A stretch of DNA of 14,469 nt from Bacteroidales bacterium (GCA_003162595.1 PMNJ01000297.1:1-14469); one strand, 5' to 3'. Counted from the first letter of the stretch, positions 6,746-13,246 are shown. The notes: generated from the sequence alone by a model not told the origin. Made by a program: numbers and translations.

Positions 6746-7038
6746 TTTCCAGTTCATATAAAATGAATGCAGTAGAACCCTGGGCTTGTCTTAATGATGT
6801 TTAACCCGCTTGCCGGATCATAAAGCCAACAAACTTCATGAATTGCTGCCGAATAATAGGAAAACTCTCGAATAATCGTTAATTTCTTTCATAAAAACAG
6901 ATAAATCTTGATGTAGTCCAATGAGTTTTTTCTTATATTTAACGTAAGCATACATAGTATCATTTTACCACATATGTAACATTATGTATGAATAATGCCA
7001 ACAGACCACAACCAAAATAAATACTTAATTTTAACTAC

Positions 7039-9045
7039 ATGAGAATAGCTTTTACATTATTAACAACAATATTGCTTGTATTTGGAAATAGCAATGTTTA
7101 CGGACAAAAGAAATTTGAATTAGAAGACTATGCCAAGTTCGTCAATATCTCCGACCCACAAATATCGCCTGATGGTAAAAGTGTTGTTATTGTTGTGTCC
7201 AGACCCGACTATGTTCAAAATCGTTTCAATGCCGAATTGGTATTGGTAGAAGTGGCTTCGGGTATAAAGAGAGTGCTCACACAAGACAGGTTTACAGTAA
7301 CCAGCCCACGGTGGTCACCCAACGGTGAACAATTGGCTTTTATATCCAAAGTTGGACAAGGTAAAGATGCTACTAATCAAATCTTTGTACTCTACATGAT
7401 GGGCGGGGAAGCAAAGCAAATTACCAAAGCACCAAAAGGCGTACAACATTTTGCATGGAGCCCAAACTCTGTAGACATTGCTTATGCAGCACTTAACGAA
7501 CCCAAAGACAAAACTGAAATTGAAAAAGGTTTTACAGGTTTTGAAATAGCCAACAACGATATGTTTGTGGGAAGCCAACCAATGGCGGCTCATATTTGGT
7601 TGGTAAATACTAATACAGGAGACAACAAAAGATTGACAGATGGCGATTGGAGCTTACCACTTGTCATTCCACCAAGTGCACCATCTTCACCATTCTCATG
7701 GTCGCCCGATGGTAAAACCATCCTGTTTGTAAAAGTAGTATCTGCCTATTCAGGTGATTTGCAAAAAAGAACCATCCAAATGCTTAATGTAATTGACAGA
7801 ACTTACAAGCCATTAACCACAAGAACAAAATTGGAAGCCTTCCCTAATTTTTCACCAGATGGGAGTAAAATTTCCTATTGGTTTAAAAGAGATGATACTG
7901 GTGTGAGTATCAATGAACTATGGGTTACTAATGCAACTGACAGTGAAGGCCAGGCCATTTCTTCCAAATTAAATAGAGACCTGTTTCTCTCAGCATGGAT
8001 GCCCGATGGTAAAAATTTATTGGTGGGCGGACATAGCGACAATAAGACTTCAATGTGGAGCATGAACTTAGATGGCAAAACAACACCTCTTGACATAGGA
8101 AGTGTTTGCCCCTCCTGGGCATTTTGGATGGACGCTACAGTTAGTAAGACTGGTGCTATTGCGTTTACTGGTTCTGAACCAAGTAAACCGGTTGAATTAT
8201 ATTATATGGCATCAACCACTTCAAAACTTATTCAATTAACTGATTACAACAGCGAAGTGAGCAAGATGACGCTGGGCAAAACAGAAACTTTTAGATGGGA
8301 AAATGACGGTTGGAAACATTGCGGCATAATAACTTATCCTACTAACTATGAAAAAGGGAAAAAATATCCTTTGGTTTTGGTTATACATGGAGGCCCCAAT
8401 GCAGCATCGGTAGAACAGTTTTCCAGATTTCCGCAACTACTGGCAAACGAAGGATACTTTGTATTTGAACCCAATTATAGGGGAAGTGATAATTTAGGTA
8501 ACGAATATAGAAAATCGATAGTGGGAGATGCAGGTGCAGGCCCTGGCCGTGATGTTATGACAGGCCTGAAAAAACTAACCGCTACCGGAATAATAGACAC
8601 TGCCAAAATTGGAGTAAGCGGTTGGTCGTATGGTGGTTTTATGACTGTTTGGCTGGCAGGGCATTACGGTGGTTGGAAAGCAGCAGTTGCTGGTGCCGCG
8701 GTGACTGATTGGGTTGACGAATACAGTTTGAGCGATGGCAATGTTACTGGGGAAGATTTTATTGGTGGCTCACCATGGGTAGGTGATAACATGAAAAAGT
8801 ACATTGCGCAATCACCCATTACCGAGGCTAAAAACATAAAAGCACCTACACTAATTATGGCAAACAATGCAGACCCAAGAGTGCCGGTTACGCAATCCTA
8901 TAAATTATATCATACATTGACAGATAACGGTACTCTTACAAAATTTATTGGTTGGCCAATTGCTGCCCACAATGCCACCGACCCAGTAACACAAATGCAA
9001 AGAGACAGAGCATGGCTGAATTGGATGAATACGTATTTGAAGTAA
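7039..9045 (+). CDS. S9 family prolyl oligopeptidase (DPP/acylaminoacyl-peptidase type)
   Basis: 668 residues. A signal peptide (about 1-22, ending V-Y-G-Q) exports it to the periplasm or cell surface. Residues ~30-400 form a beta-propeller built from TolB/PD40-like blades (S-P-D-G-K-S, S-P-N-G-E-Q, S-P-D-G-K-T, S-P-D-G-S-K). The C-terminal alpha/beta hydrolase carries the oxyanion loop H-G-G-P (450-453), the nucleophile motif G-W-S-Y-G-G-F with Ser530, acid Asp612 (N-A-D-P-R-V-P) and His644 (A-A-H-N). All catalytic residues are present and the length is normal, so it should be active. The family cleaves short peptides, typically removing dipeptides or acylated residues or cutting after Pro; the exact specificity cannot be read. 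It likely helps digest external peptides. The codons just before the ATG are AT-rich, and the gene is monocistronic. Confidence 0.92.
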   Translation: MRIAFTLLTTILLVFGNSNVYGQKKFELEDYAKFVNISDPQISPDGKSVVIVVSRPDYVQNRFNAELVLVEVASGIKRVLTQDRFTVTSPRWSPNGEQLAFISKVGQGKDATNQIFVLYMMGGEAKQITKAPKGVQHFAWSPNSVDIAYAALNEPKDKTEIEKGFTGFEIANNDMFVGSQPMAAHIWLVNTNTGDNKRLTDGDWSLPLVIPPSAPSSPFSWSPDGKTILFVKVVSAYSGDLQKRTIQMLNVIDRTYKPLTTRTKLEAFPNFSPDGSKISYWFKRDDTGVSINELWVTNATDSEGQAISSKLNRDLFLSAWMPDGKNLLVGGHSDNKTSMWSMNLDGKTTPLDIGSVCPSWAFWMDATVSKTGAIAFTGSEPSKPVELYYMASTTSKLIQLTDYNSEVSKMTLGKTETFRWENDGWKHCGIITYPTNYEKGKKYPLVLVIHGGPNAASVEQFSRFPQLLANEGYFVFEPNYRGSDNLGNEYRKSIVGDAGAGPGRDVMTGLKKLTATGIIDTAKIGVSGWSYGGFMTVWLAGHYGGWKAAVAGAAVTDWVDEYSLSDGNVTGEDFIGGSPWVGDNMKKYIAQSPITEAKNIKAPTLIMANNADPRVPVTQSYKLYHTLTDNGTLTKFIGWPIAAHNATDPVTQMQRDRAWLNWMNTYLK

Positions 9046-9068
9046 TTGATATAGTGGTGACTTCATAA

Positions 9069-9227
9069 CTTGTAAAAACAGAACGGGGAAAGCCGGAAAC
9101 CGACCCTTTATTCAAGAGTATCAGGAATGAACCAGAGTTTCAACAGATCACCAAGGACATCGAAGCTAAATATCAGGCAGAACATGAGAGAGTAAGGAAA
9201 TGGCTTGAGGAACATGGGATGTTGTAA
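9069..9227 (+). pseudogene. C-terminal remnant of a second TPR/cyclase-like protein
   Basis: An open frame of 52 codons without a start codon, bounded upstream by an in-frame TAA at 9066. It reads E-T-D-P-L-F-K-S-I-R-N-E-P-E-F-Q-Q-I ... K-Y-Q-A-E-H-E-R-V-R-K-W-L-E-E-H and stops. This is the typical end of Bacteroidota TPR proteins that carry HTH, kinase or cyclase domains (D-P-L-F ... I-R-x-D-P-E-F ... A-E-H-E-R-V-R-x-W-L). Everything upstream is lost. It is a different tail from the stub at 4034-4257, so two separate TPR genes were truncated in this region. It begins just 24 bp after the peptidase stop. Confidence 0.65.
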
Positions 9228-9281
9228 GAAGAATTATTTATAAATTACCGCCAACCTTTGTTTAAATTTAAACACATTTTG

Positions 9282-9310
9282 TCTAAAACCTGGCGTAAAC
9301 CTGGCGTAAA
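9282..9310. repeat. Right copy of the CCTGGCGTAAA tandem repeat
   Basis: Two exact 11-bp units, CCTGGCGTAAA CCTGGCGTAAA, preceded by TCTAAAA. Same orientation as the copy at 895-916. The second unit runs into the A-run that forms the T-tract of the tRNA terminator. Confidence 0.55.
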
Positions 9311-9346
9311 AAAAAAGACACCCACAAATTGAGATTGTAAGTGTCT
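9308..9346 (-). terminator. Intrinsic terminator of the tRNA gene
   Basis: On the minus strand AGACACTTACAA pairs over 12 bp (two G-U pairs) with TTGTGGGTGTCT around the loop TCTCAAT, followed by a run of eight to nine T. It starts 12 bp after the tRNA 3' end, a normal distance. Confidence 0.85.
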
Positions 9347-9357
9347 GATTTTCATTG

Positions 9358-9432
9358 TGGGCCCAGCTGGGCTCGAACCAGCGACCCCCTGATTATGAGT
9401 CAGGTGCTGCTAACCAGCTGAGCTATGGGCCC
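9358..9432 (-). tRNA. tRNA with CAT anticodon (Met elongator or Ile2)
   Basis: 75 bases without encoded CCA. The acceptor stem is GGGCCCA/TGGGCCC with discriminator A. The anticodon arm is CCTGA-CTCATAA-TCAGG (anticodon CAT), the variable loop GGGTC, and the T-arm GCTGG-TTCGAGC-CCAGC. The D-arm reads GCTC...TTAGCAGC: it has one base more than the usual ...TTAGAGC and can form only three D-stem pairs. The CAT anticodon may read AUG (Met) or, if the C is lysidine-modified, AUA (Ile2); the sequence alone does not settle which. Everything else is canonical, so it is probably functional. A broken second copy lies 25-230 bp upstream. Confidence 0.85.
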
Positions 9433-9488
9433 AAAAATTCATAAATCCATTCATATGGCCCCTCCTGAATCAGATCAGGTGCTGCTAA

Positions 9489-9562
9489 TCCTGAAAATCA
9501 CAATATTTCGCAGAAATATTGATTGATTTTCGAGGATCCACGTTCCGCCTTGCGGAACGGGA
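9489..9562. repeat. Palindromic insert 1 within the tRNA copy
   Basis: Two adjacent hairpins fill the 74 bp. First, 9489-9536: TCCTGAAAATCA plus CAATATTTC pair with GAAATATTG plus TGATTTTCGAGGA, about 21 bp in all with one bulge and a 2-base interruption, loop GCA. Second, 9537-9562: TCC-CGTTCCGC pairs with GCGGAACG-GGA, loop CTT, one bulged A. It is almost entirely self-complementary. Confidence 0.75.
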
Positions 9563-9571
9563 CCAGCTGAG

Positions 9572-9649
9572 TTCCGAAATAGCAAAATATCTTTGCTATT
9601 TCGAGAATGCTCGAAAAAATATGAAATAAAGATTTCAATTTTTTCGGCA
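9572..9649. repeat. Palindromic insert 2 within the tRNA copy
   Basis: Three hairpins in a row. CGAAATAGCAAA (9575-9586) pairs perfectly over 12 bp with TTTGCTATTTCG (9592-9603). CGAG/CTCG (9602-9613) encloses AATG. CGAAAAAAT and GAAAT (9612-9627) pair with ATTTC and ATTTTTTCG (9632-9646). The insert as a whole starts CCGAAA and ends TTTCGG, an inverted pair that may mark its true ends. Confidence 0.75.
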
Positions 9650-9728
9650 CTATGGGCCCAATAAAAACGGACTGCAATATTAGTTATTTGAATGTAATTA
9701 TGCAAGTCCCCTGTAAAAAGAAAATTTG

Positions 9729-10331
9729 TCAATCCTCTTTCTTTAAATACTCCATCAATACATTTACCGCCTCATCCATGTCATGACCGAATGTGAGTAT
9801 CCCGGCTCTGTCGCCTGCCATTATGATGATTCTTTTTTCATAAACATCTGAATCCTTGAAAAGGCGCAGGATGTCTTTTGCCAGCCCTATTGTTCCGTAG
9901 TCCATTGATGGATTTGTTGTAGGGACTTTATAAATAAGCTCATTCCAGAGTTCTATACTGTGAACATGAATAACTGCATTTGCCCCGGGATCAGCTGAAT
10001 ATATTGCAGCATGTGTCAATGATTCGGAGGATGCTTTTAATGGTCCCACACACTGAACAGCATTGTCTTCAATATTAAATGAACTTACCTTGACATAATG
10101 ACCAGGTTCCAGTTCAGGAATTTCTCCAGTTGCAGAACCTGTAATTACGAATTGGTTTCCACCTTTTATCCTCATGCTGATATTTCCAAAGCCAACTCCA
10201 TTCTCATAAGCTCCGATAAGATCCATATTGTACAGAACTTCTCTCCAGTAATTTATGATTTCGTATTGCTCATCAGAAATTACAGGGCCCGACTGGTTCC
10301 AATGACAATTGAATTTAACTACCCCTTCCAT
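9729..10331 (-). CDS. Class II aldolase/adducin family protein, partner of MtnA
   Basis: 200 residues, the usual length. Seen: G-N-I-S-M-R (49-54, substrate phosphate loop), S-S-E-S-L-T-H (101-107, with the likely general acid Glu103), H-V-H (122-124, two metal ligands), Y-G-T-I-G-L-A, and a C-terminal F-G-H-D-M-D-E-A. The family uses a divalent metal, usually Zn, to cleave or dehydrate sugar 1-phosphates. The start is 1 bp after the mtnA stop, so the two are translationally coupled and it probably uses the MtnA product. It would either split (methylthio/deoxy)ribulose-1-phosphate to DHAP plus an aldehyde, as in the DHAP shunt, or dehydrate it as MtnB does. Odd: where relatives have a third ligand His (M-x-G-H-E-D-G as I recall), this protein has M-A-G-D-R-A-G, with Asp174. 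Family sure; reaction uncertain. Confidence 0.8.
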   Translation of the reverse strand: MEGVVKFNCHWNQSGPVISDEQYEIINYWREVLYNMDLIGAYENGVGFGNISMRIKGGNQFVITGSATGEIPELEPGHYVKVSSFNIEDNAVQCVGPLKASSESLTHAAIYSADPGANAVIHVHSIELWNELIYKVPTTNPSMDYGTIGLAKDILRLFKDSDVYEKRIIIMAGDRAGILTFGHDMDEAVNVLMEYLKKED

Positions 10332-10332
10332 A

Positions 10333-11442
10333 TTAATTGAATTTATATGAAAACATTTCTTTAATATCCTTTTCTGTAGCCCTGCATATTCCTTTTTCGG
10401 TTATTAGTCCGGTAATAAGACGGGCAGGTGTGATGTCAAAACCATAATTGGCCGCAACGGTATCCTCCGGACAGATCCGGACCGACTTGATTTTTCCTTC
10501 AGCAAAACCCGAAACATTTGTTACCTCCTCAGGATCGCGCTCTTCTATTATTATTTCCTTCACACCATCACTGATATTGAAATCAATTGAAGATGATGGA
10601 AGTGCGCAATAAAAAGGAATTCTATTATCAAAGGCGGCTAGTGCCTTCAGATAGGTTCCGATTTTATTTGCAACATCTCCTGTTCTGGTTGTCCGGTCAC
10701 TGCCAACAATAACAATGTCAACTTGTTTTTGTTGCATCAGATGGCCGCCTGAATTATCGGGTATCAATGTATAGGGAATATCGTTTTGACCGAGTTCATA
10801 TGCAGTGAGTTTTGCACCCTGGTTTCGTGGCCTTGTTTCATCGACCCACACATGAACAGGAATACCTTTTTCATGAGCCAGATAAATCGGAGCTGTTACA
10901 GTACCATAGTCTATACAGGCCAGCCATCCGGCATTACAGTGAGTAAGTATATTAACTGTTGCCCCTTTTTTTTTCTTACTTAAAGATTCGATCAATTTTA
11001 ATCCGTGCTTTCCTATCTGTCTGCAGTTTTCTTTTTCTATTTCACAAATCTCAAGGGCGGCATCAAGAGCTGATTTTGTCAGGGAAGCTGGAGAATCGAG
11101 ATTTTTCAGCTTTCCCATCACATAATTTACAGCCCATGAAAGGTTAACTGCAGTAGGCCGGCAGGATATCAGGTATCGTGCAGCATTTGAAAGATGTTCC
11201 CTGATGTTTGTCTGAGAGTTGATCTCGAGTGTGGCCAGGTAGATGCCAAATGCCCCGGTAGCGCCAATAAGAGGAGCTCCCCTGACGGTCATGTCATTTA
11301 TTGCATTAAAAACATCGTCAACCGACCGGAGGTCCTTTATTTCAAAGAAGAAAGGCAGCTTTTGCTGGTCTATGACCCTGACAACGGCAGTATCACTTTC
11401 ATCAATCCAGATGCTCTGATAATTCTGATTGCCTATCTTCAT
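10333..11442 (-). CDS. mtnA: Methylthioribose-1-phosphate isomerase family (MtnA)
   Basis: 369 residues, normal for MtnA. Signatures: R-G-A-P-L-I-G (54-60), T-H-C-N-A-G with catalytic Cys169, D-E-T-R-P-R-N-Q-G-A (201-210), and G-S-D-R-T-T-R-T-G-D-V-A-N-K-I-G-T with catalytic Asp249. This set separates MtnA from the related eIF2B subunits. The enzyme converts the aldose 5-methylthioribose-1-phosphate to methylthioribulose-1-phosphate in the cytoplasm; some homologues act on 5-deoxyribose-1-phosphate. It is the first gene of a two-gene unit with the class II aldolase (stop and start 1 bp apart). No other methionine-salvage gene (mtnK, mtnC, mtnD) is nearby. Starts at M-K-I-G-N-Q-N, about 40 bp after a possible -7 box. 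Confidence 0.92.
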   Translation of the reverse strand: MKIGNQNYQSIWIDESDTAVVRVIDQQKLPFFFEIKDLRSVDDVFNAINDMTVRGAPLIGATGAFGIYLATLEINSQTNIREHLSNAARYLISCRPTAVNLSWAVNYVMGKLKNLDSPASLTKSALDAALEICEIEKENCRQIGKHGLKLIESLSKKKKGATVNILTHCNAGWLACIDYGTVTAPIYLAHEKGIPVHVWVDETRPRNQGAKLTAYELGQNDIPYTLIPDNSGGHLMQQKQVDIVIVGSDRTTRTGDVANKIGTYLKALAAFDNRIPFYCALPSSSIDFNISDGVKEIIIEERDPEEVTNVSGFAEGKIKSVRICPEDTVAANYGFDITPARLITGLITEKGICRATEKDIKEMFSYKFN

Positions 11443-11480
11443 TTTTTTATTTTCTTCCCGTCCCCGAAGTAATAAAGCAT

Positions 11481-11488
11481 CAAAAATA
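11481..11488 (-). promoter_or_regulatory. Possible -7 box of the mtnA operon
   Basis: TATTTTTG on the minus strand fits TAnnTTTG and is 38 bp upstream of the mtnA ATG. No TTTG at the expected -33 distance, and the surroundings are AT-rich, so chance is a real alternative. Confidence 0.3.
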
Positions 11489-11659
11489 CAAAATATTAAA
11501 GTATTATATTGATTTCGGATTTTAGATTGTTGAATTCGGACTTGGGAGCAAAGCCGCCTGTCCCACTGAAGGGGGGCAAAAAAACAGGAATAGAGGGAGT
11601 AATTTAGAAGGGATTCGGAGCTAAGGATTTCGAATTGTCGACCAAATCATTCGAAGGCA

Positions 11660-11689
11660 TTGATATTTTTTCTAATTGTATTATCTTTG
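11660..11689 (+). promoter_or_regulatory. Promoter of the TetR gene
   Basis: TTG (11660-11662), 19 bp spacer, TATCTTTG (11682-11689): a good Bacteroidota primary-sigma promoter (-33 TTG, -7 TAnnTTTG). The expected transcript start near 11695 is downstream of the frame's first ATG (11635) and about 30 bp before the ATG at 11725, which fixes the start. Confidence 0.6.
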
Positions 11690-11724
11690 CATGGAGGAAG
11701 ATAATATGCAAAAATGCGCAGTAT

Positions 11725-12309
11725 ATGATTAACAAAGAGGAGATTAGAAAAAAAATTATCGTTTCAGCAGGACAGATTTTCAGCCATTATGGCTTTAAGA
11801 AGACAACCATGGATGAAATAGCAAAAGCGCTGAAAATGGGAAAAAGTTCCATTTATTATTACTTTGAAAGCAAAGAAGATATCTTTGAAGCTGTTGTACT
11901 CTATGAAGCCAATGTCCTTAGAAATGAGCTTACTACTGCAATTAAAGCTGTTGAATCGCCTATCGAGAAAATGAGAAGTTATGTTTTTGTAAGAATGAAA
12001 TCGTTCGAAAAACTTTCAAATTATTATAATGCTATCTTTGATAAAAACCTTGATCATTTTGATTTTATAGAGACCATCCGCGAAAAATATGACAGGGAGG
12101 AGCTTGCAATTCTCCGTCTGATAATATATCATGGAGCAAGAAAAAAAGTCTTTAACGTGGTAAACAGTGAATATACAGCAATGGCTGTACAGACAACACT
12201 GAAAGGACTTGAGGTCCCTCTATTCTGGAAAAAGAAAGAGATGAATATTGAGAACAGGCTGAATGCCATTCTTGATGTCCTGTTCTATGGGATTGTTAAA
12301 AACAAGTAG
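11725..12309 (+). CDS. TetR/AcrR family transcriptional regulator
   Basis: 194 residues from the M-I-N-K-E-E start. The N-terminal TetR helix-turn-helix runs from about 10 to 55: I-V-S-A-G-Q-I-F-S-H-Y-G-F-K-K-T-T-M-D-E-I-A-K, then G-K-S-S-I-Y-Y-Y-F-E-S-K-E-D-I-F. The remaining ~140 residues are the all-helical ligand/dimer domain, rich in Leu, Glu, Lys and not assignable to a ligand. The frame is open 30 codons further upstream, but that part overlaps the promoter and reads unlike TetR. The gene is divergent from mtnA, with about 280 bp between the coding starts, so it may control that operon; equally it may govern an efflux or lipid gene elsewhere, as TetR regulators often do. No clear palindromic operator was found between the two genes. 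It converges with lgt. Confidence 0.88.
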   Translation: MINKEEIRKKIIVSAGQIFSHYGFKKTTMDEIAKALKMGKSSIYYYFESKEDIFEAVVLYEANVLRNELTTAIKAVESPIEKMRSYVFVRMKSFEKLSNYYNAIFDKNLDHFDFIETIREKYDREELAILRLIIYHGARKKVFNVVNSEYTAMAVQTTLKGLEVPLFWKKKEMNIENRLNAILDVLFYGIVKNK

Positions 12310-12319
12310 GGATGTTGCA

Positions 12320-12365
12320 TTTATACGTGTAGGGACGTTGCATGCAACGTCCCTACACGTATAAA
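12320..12365. repeat. Perfect 46-bp palindrome between tetR and lgt
   Basis: Two 23-bp arms with no spacer: TTTATACGTGTAGGG then ACGTTGCA, and its exact reverse complement. It contains GTAGGGACGTTGCA/TGCAACGTCCCTAC, a motif I recall as a widespread intergenic repeat in Bacteroidota. Outside it are decayed extra copies: GTAGGGATGTTGCA (12306-12319) and TCGTCCCTAC (12368-12377). It lies 10 bp after the tetR stop and 8 bp before the lgt stop, so as RNA it would fold a bidirectional terminator-like hairpin. Confidence 0.85.
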
Positions 12366-12373
12366 AATCGTCC

Positions 12374-13195
12374 CTACCGGATAATAACAGCCCGTTTTTT
12401 ATTTTTCAGGCTCCAGTACAACCCGGCAATACCCAGCAAAACAAAAGGGATACTCAACCATTGTCCCATATTGAGTTTCATGGTTGCTTCAAAAGCCACC
12501 TGGTCTTCTTTCAGGAATTCAATAAAGAAACGGGCAGTAAATACTAATATGCACAACAAACTTATAAGCATACCCTGATAATGTTCCCCTTTTTTCGACC
12601 AATATAGTCTGTAAAGAAGAACAAAAATAGCCAGATAGGCTAATCCTTCATATATCTGTGTCGGGTGTTTCGGGGCAACTTCGTGGTTTCTTAAGAAAAC
12701 AAATCCCCAGGGAACAGTGGTTTCTATGCCGTAGATTTCAGAATTCATCAGATTTCCCATTCTGATCAGAAACCCCGACAGAGCAACTACAATGGCAATA
12801 CGGTCGAGGACCCAGAAGTAATCTTTTTTTTCTTTTTTTGCAAAAAGCCATACGGCAGTCAGGATGCCAATTGCAGCACCATGACTTGCAAGACCTCCAT
12901 GCCAGATCATTATAATCTCCAGCGGATGGCTTAAATAATAGCCGGGTTCATAGAAGAGGCAGTGACCCAACCGGGCGCCGATGATAACGCCAATGGCCAT
13001 ATAAATCGTTAATCTGTCAAGAACAGCTTCCCCGAGATTTTCATTTTTGAAAATCCTGTTCATGATAATATATCCGAACAGAAAAGATGAGGCGAACAAC
13101 AACCCATACCATCTGACCGCAAAAGAACCAATTATTGGAAGGCTGAAGCGGAATATTTCAGGATTCACATCCCAGGGAATCACAAGTAAATGCAT
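12374..13195 (-). CDS. lgt: Prolipoprotein diacylglyceryl transferase (Lgt)
   Basis: 273 residues, seven predicted membrane helices, inner membrane. It transfers diacylglyceryl from phosphatidylglycerol to the lipobox Cys, the first step of lipoprotein maturation; the two lipoproteins in this window would be substrates. Key residues: H-G-G-L-A-S-H-G (99-106), the Lgt signature R-M-G-N-L-M-N-S-E-I-Y-G (Arg145, Asn148, Asn151, Glu153), H-P-T-Q-I-Y-E (177-183), R-F-F-I-E-F (Arg222, Glu226) and N-M-G-Q-W-L-S-I-P. All expected catalytic positions are present. Start: the ATG of M-H-L-L-V-I-P. A TTG eight codons upstream is in frame, but it falls inside the promoter -7 box, so it is not used. The C-terminus ends K-N-K-K-R-A-V-I-I-R, beside the 46-bp palindrome. 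Confidence 0.94.
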   Translation of the reverse strand: MHLLVIPWDVNPEIFRFSLPIIGSFAVRWYGLLFASSFLFGYIIMNRIFKNENLGEAVLDRLTIYMAIGVIIGARLGHCLFYEPGYYLSHPLEIIMIWHGGLASHGAAIGILTAVWLFAKKEKKDYFWVLDRIAIVVALSGFLIRMGNLMNSEIYGIETTVPWGFVFLRNHEVAPKHPTQIYEGLAYLAIFVLLYRLYWSKKGEHYQGMLISLLCILVFTARFFIEFLKEDQVAFEATMKLNMGQWLSIPFVLLGIAGLYWSLKNKKRAVIIR

Positions 13196-13216
13196 AATTA
13201 ACAATTTTGTTAGGGC

Positions 13217-13246
13217 CAAAGGTAGAAAATAATATTATTGATCAAA
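13217..13246 (-). promoter_or_regulatory. Promoter of lgt
   Basis: On the minus strand TTTG (13246-13243), 18 bp spacer, TACCTTTG (13224-13217): a very good Bacteroidota promoter. It gives a short leader of roughly 15 bp before the ATG at 13195 and rules out the TTG start at 13219. Confidence 0.65.

Larger units (their letters stand above)
6319..7038. other. 720-bp gap without genes
   Basis: Contains the solitary left-end unit (6411-6433) and mini-element E (6588-6745). The 91-codon + strand frame at 6529-6804 runs through the terminal repeats and is not a gene. From 6750 to 7038 the DNA is AT-rich and presumably holds the promoter of the S9 peptidase gene, but no clear TAnnTTTG box was found. 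Confidence 0.4.
9457..9659 (-). pseudogene. Second tRNA copy split by two hairpin-rich inserts
   Basis: Three blocks match the intact neighbouring tRNA in order and orientation. Block one is GGGCCCATAG (9650-9659). Block two is CTCAGCTGG (9563-9571). Block three is TTAGCAGCACCTGA and its partner TCAGG (9464-9488). Between the blocks sit inserts of 78 bp (9572-9649) and 74 bp (9489-9562). The anticodon loop is altered (TCTGAT, no CAT), and the T-arm is missing: after TCAGG the sequence goes straight to AGGGGCC. The copy cannot make a normal tRNA. It retains the same extra D-arm base as the intact gene, so the two come from a tandem duplication. Confidence 0.7.

Noticed and set aside
6529..6804. 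91-codon + strand frame
   Set aside because: Runs straight through the tandem terminal repeats of mini-element E; repeated V-V-N-L/V-V-S-F in its product is the DNA repeat, not a protein.
9489..9649. CRISPR-like array
   Set aside because: The hairpins differ from each other and there are no equal repeats with unique spacers.
9457..9659. Split or intron-containing functional tRNA
   Set aside because: The T-arm is absent and the anticodon loop is altered, so removing the inserts would not give a working tRNA.
9475..9732. 85-codon reverse frame over the tRNA copy
   Set aside because: Reads through the broken tRNA and its hairpins; no signal, motif or promoter.
11550..11625. TetR operator or riboswitch between mtnA and tetR
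   Set aside because: Only a loose CCTGT/ACAGG pair and a G-run were found; no clean palindrome and no aptamer fold that I can recognise.
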